A program made the position numbers and the translations under genes. Shown here one piece after another: positions 17,332 to 18,621 of a stretch of DNA of 18,621 bases (within the stretch, counting starts at the first letter, position 1; the number at the start of each line of letters is the position of its first letter). The notes below the pieces were generated by a model that was not told where the DNA came from, searched no databases, and saw only the letters and a list, made by a program, of their open reading frames with translations. Source of the stretch: Clostridia bacterium (lineage in GTDB: Bacteria; Bacillota_A; Clostridia; Christensenellales; Aristaeellaceae); assembly GCA_017525805.1 (NCBI GenBank), contig JAFXSH010000018.1:1-18621 (forward strand), in the 5' to 3' direction.

Positions 17332-17427
17332 TAAAAATATGAGCAAGAGTTTTGTTCCTTTCGGACAGATAGAGAAGGATAATATCAGCTGTTTTCTTTC
17401 CATATGCATACAGAAGCAGACAGAACA

Positions 17428-17457
17428 ACCACCTATTCCTTCAGATGGACCACTTAT
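17428..17457. promoter_or_regulatory. Paired 9-bp direct repeats, predicted LytTR operator
   Basis: ACCACCTAT (17428-17436) and ACCACTTAT (17449-17457) match at 8 of 9 positions and are separated by exactly 12 bp, so they sit two helical turns apart on one face of the DNA. This is the spacing known for LytTR-type regulators such as ComE. The second repeat ends 10 bp before the -35 box of the LytTR gene, a good place for an activator. The bases themselves match the published LytTR consensus only in part. Confidence 0.5.
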
Positions 17458-17467
17458 CTGAAAATGG

Positions 17468-17496
17468 TGGAAATTCCGGAGGCTTTGTTCTATAAT
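17468..17496 (+). promoter_or_regulatory. Predicted promoter of the LytTR-DUF3021 operon
   Basis: A consensus -10 box TATAAT (17491-17496) lies 17 bp after a weak -35 box TGGAAA (4 of 6 matches). A poor -35 next to upstream repeats suggests dependence on an activator. The expected transcript start near 17503 lies downstream of the ATG at 17495, which rules that ATG out as the translation start. Confidence 0.6.
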
Positions 17497-17512
17497 GCAA
17501 ATCATCCGGGAG

Positions 17513-17519
17513 AAAGGAG
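17513..17519 (+). promoter_or_regulatory. Ribosome binding site that sets a GTG start for the LytTR gene
   Basis: AAAGGAG lies 8 nt before the GTG at 17528. It lies inside the longer open frame that begins at 17495, so it only makes sense if translation begins at the GTG. Confidence 0.8.
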
Positions 17520-17527
17520 TGAAGGAC

Positions 17528-17968
17528 GTGCAGGTTGAAGTAAAACTCGACACGGCGGCGACTGAGCCGAAAGTGATTATCCTGACCAACCGGATGACAG
17601 AAGAAGTGCATTCGCTTGTTCAGATGCTGTCTGATACCGAGCCGAAACTGATTGCAGGGTTTCGGGAGGATACCGTTACCGTTCTGGACGAAAAAGATAT
17701 TTTAAAGGTCTATGCGGCAAACGGGAAAGTATACGCAGTTCTGCCTTCTGGCGAATATACGCTCCGGCTTCGCCTGTATGAAATTGAGGAAAGGCTGAAA
17801 CCGCAGCACTTTGTCCGGATATCCAATTCGGAAATCATCAACCTGAAAAAAGTGAAGAGCTTTGATCTGAGCTTCACGGGAACGATCTGCGTCGTTTTAT
17901 CGGACGGCAGCAAAACATACGCCTCAAGGAGATATGTGGGTAAACTAAAGGAGGTTCTGGGAATATGA
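17528..17968 (+). CDS. LytTR DNA-binding regulator without receiver domain
   Basis: The 146-aa protein carries a LytTR DNA-binding domain at about residues 45-146. Typical parts are DILKVYAANGKVYAVLPSGE, the RLYEIEERL helix and the conserved HFVRISNSEIINLKKVKSF strand-turn segment. There is no phosphorylation receiver domain, so it is not a classical response regulator. The GTG at 17528 is chosen over the ATG at 17495 from the ribosome site and the promoter position; the shorter N-terminus also fits the family. Its stop overlaps the start of the DUF3021 gene as ATGA. In Streptococcus mutans similar LytTR proteins (HdrR, BrsR) are held inactive by a co-encoded membrane protein (HdrM, BrsM). 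The same logic is expected here. It likely activates its own operon through the upstream repeats. Confidence 0.92.
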   Translation: MQVEVKLDTAATEPKVIILTNRMTEEVHSLVQMLSDTEPKLIAGFREDTVTVLDEKDILKVYAANGKVYAVLPSGEYTLRLRLYEIEERLKPQHFVRISNSEIINLKKVKSFDLSFTGTICVVLSDGSKTYASRRYVGKLKEVLGI

Positions 17969-18429
17969 ATCAACAGCTCTGGAAAAAAGCCGGATTGCGG
18001 GCGCTGGTCGGCGCGCCGCTCGGACTGGCTTATAGCACAATGATCACGATTATCATTTCGCTGGCCCGGGGAGACGGAAGCTACTATGCGGTAGTCCCCG
18101 AAATGATTGCCGGTATTGGCTCGGAGAGCGTTGCCGTACTGATCCAGGCGCTCTGCTCCATGCTGTACGGTGCAGCTTTCGCGGGGGCCTCTGTGGTCTG
18201 GGACACTGACTGGAGCCTGGTGAAAATGACGGCTGTTCATTTTCTGATCTGCTCGGCGGCCACGTTCCCCATCGCTTATCTCATCCGCTGGATGGAGCAC
18301 ACTCCGGGCGGAGTCCTGAAATACTTCGGCATTTTTCTGGCCATCTACATTGCCATTTGGATCGGTCAGTATATGAGAATGAAAAGAAACGTTGACGCGA
18401 TCAACAAAAAAGTGAAAAACCTCACCTGA
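17965..18429 (+). CDS. DUF3021 family membrane protein, likely partner/inhibitor of the LytTR regulator
   Basis: The 154-aa protein has four predicted transmembrane helices (near residues 12-34, 55-78, 88-108 and 116-137) and a short basic C-terminal tail, as in DUF3021 proteins. These are regularly encoded directly after LytTR regulators. The ATG overlaps the LytTR stop by 4 nt, and AGGAGG lies 10 nt upstream, so the two proteins are made together. By analogy with BrsM and HdrM it should bind or restrain the LytTR protein at the membrane until a signal, possibly membrane stress or a peptide, releases it. That role is inferred from related pairs. There is no sign that it belongs to the sugar system next door. 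Confidence 0.88.
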   Translation: MNQQLWKKAGLRALVGAPLGLAYSTMITIIISLARGDGSYYAVVPEMIAGIGSESVAVLIQALCSMLYGAAFAGASVVWDTDWSLVKMTAVHFLICSAATFPIAYLIRWMEHTPGGVLKYFGIFLAIYIAIWIGQYMRMKRNVDAINKKVKNLT

Positions 18430-18433
18430 CAAA

Positions 18434-18464
18434 ATCGCCCGTGACCGGAAGAGCCACGGGCGAT
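18434..18464. terminator. Hairpin between convergent genes, probable terminator
   Basis: A perfect 10-bp stem (ATCGCCCGTG pairing with CACGGGCGAT) has an 11-nt loop and lies 4 nt after the DUF3021 stop and 21 nt beyond the stop of the converging gene. The minus-strand transcript continues with TTTTG (the stem's last T plus three more), so it is a fair intrinsic terminator in that direction. On the plus strand GATCATTTG follows, a poor U-run, so termination of the LytTR operon may be weaker. Confidence 0.65.
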
Positions 18465-18485
18465 GATCATTTGATAAGCTGACAA

Positions 18486-18621
18486 TCAGGCACCGGCTTT
18501 TCTTCTGACAACAAGTCCTGCAATCATAAGGATCAGGGCAATGCCGTACAGGCAAACAGCCAGCCAGTTCGGAATCTTGTGAATCACACGATCCGTTACC
18601 GTCGTCGCGCCGCCCAGTACG
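18486..18621 (-). CDS. C-terminal fragment of an unidentified membrane protein
   Basis: Only the last 44 codons lie inside the window; the frame is open at the right edge. The visible part contains one hydrophobic helix (NWLAVCLYGIALILMIAGLV) followed by a short basic end (VRRKAGA), which puts the C-terminus in the cytoplasm. The piece before it (GGATTVTDRVIHKIP) gives no family clue. It converges on the LytTR-DUF3021 operon and shares the hairpin at 18434-18464 with it. I do not recognise the family. Confidence 0.6.
   Translation of the reverse strand, partial: VLGGATTVTDRVIHKIPNWLAVCLYGIALILMIAGLVVRRKAGA

Larger units (their letters stand above)
17153..17527. other. AT-rich divergent intergenic region
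   Basis: This stretch is clearly richer in A and T than the genes beside it and holds no convincing coding region. It carries the minus-strand operon promoter (17196-17224), a plus-strand promoter (17468-17496), a dyad (17315-17331) and a pair of direct repeats (17428-17457). Control of both transcription units is therefore concentrated here. Confidence 0.85.

Noticed and set aside
17317..17589. Small minus-strand open frame (90 aa) across the intergenic region
   Set aside because: It overlaps the LytTR promoter and coding start, has no ribosome site I can see and no recognisable features.
1..18621. CRISPR array, tRNA/rRNA genes, insertion sequences or phage genes
   Set aside because: I saw no regularly spaced repeats, no structured RNA gene signatures and no transposase or phage protein motifs in any frame.

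Overview
The window looks like a carbohydrate-utilisation locus from a Gram-positive, probably gut or rumen, member of the Bacillota (class Clostridia). The grounds are strong AAGGAGG-type ribosome binding sites, Gram-positive signal peptides, CUT1-type sugar ABC permeases without a local ATPase, a LytTR/DUF3021 regulatory pair, and GC-rich genes beside AT-rich intergenic DNA. The exact family cannot be fixed from the sequence alone.

Region 1 (1 to 17224, all minus strand) reads as one long operon of 11 genes. It starts at a strong promoter near 17196-17224 and runs off the left edge. In transcription order: a 943-aa secreted protein fusing two carbohydrate-binding-like sandwiches to a solute-binding domain; a MalF-type permease; a membrane protein joining an extracellular NHL propeller and TPR to a Yip1-type membrane domain; a secreted DUF5696-like putative glycosidase; a MalF-type and a MalG-type permease; a second solute-binding protein; another MalG-type permease; a secreted multidomain GH43 enzyme; an ArsR-type regulator with a large beta-rich C-terminal domain; and a cytoplasmic GH2 enzyme cut by the window edge. 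Most junctions overlap or lie within 21 bases. The two larger gaps flank the 446-aa solute-binding protein gene, and each holds a stem-loop.

The likely logic is that GH43 and the DUF5696 protein trim a polysaccharide outside the cell. The two binding proteins and four permeases (two MalF plus two MalG) import the oligosaccharides using an ATPase encoded elsewhere. GH2 finishes hydrolysis inside, and the ArsR-type protein is the likely local switch. The set of fused binding protein, Yip1 chimera and DUF5696 protein is the most novel part: its parts are recognisable, but its joint function is not known to me.

Region 2 (17153 to 17527) is an AT-rich divergent intergenic region with promoters facing both ways, a TTTCAA-N5-TTGAAA dyad, and two 9-bp direct repeats with exactly 12 bp between them, which is LytTR-operator geometry. 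Region 3 (17528 to 18429, plus strand) is a LytTR regulator translationally coupled to a DUF3021 membrane protein, closed by a hairpin. Region 4 (18486 to 18621, minus strand) is the C-terminal tail of an unidentified membrane protein converging on that hairpin.
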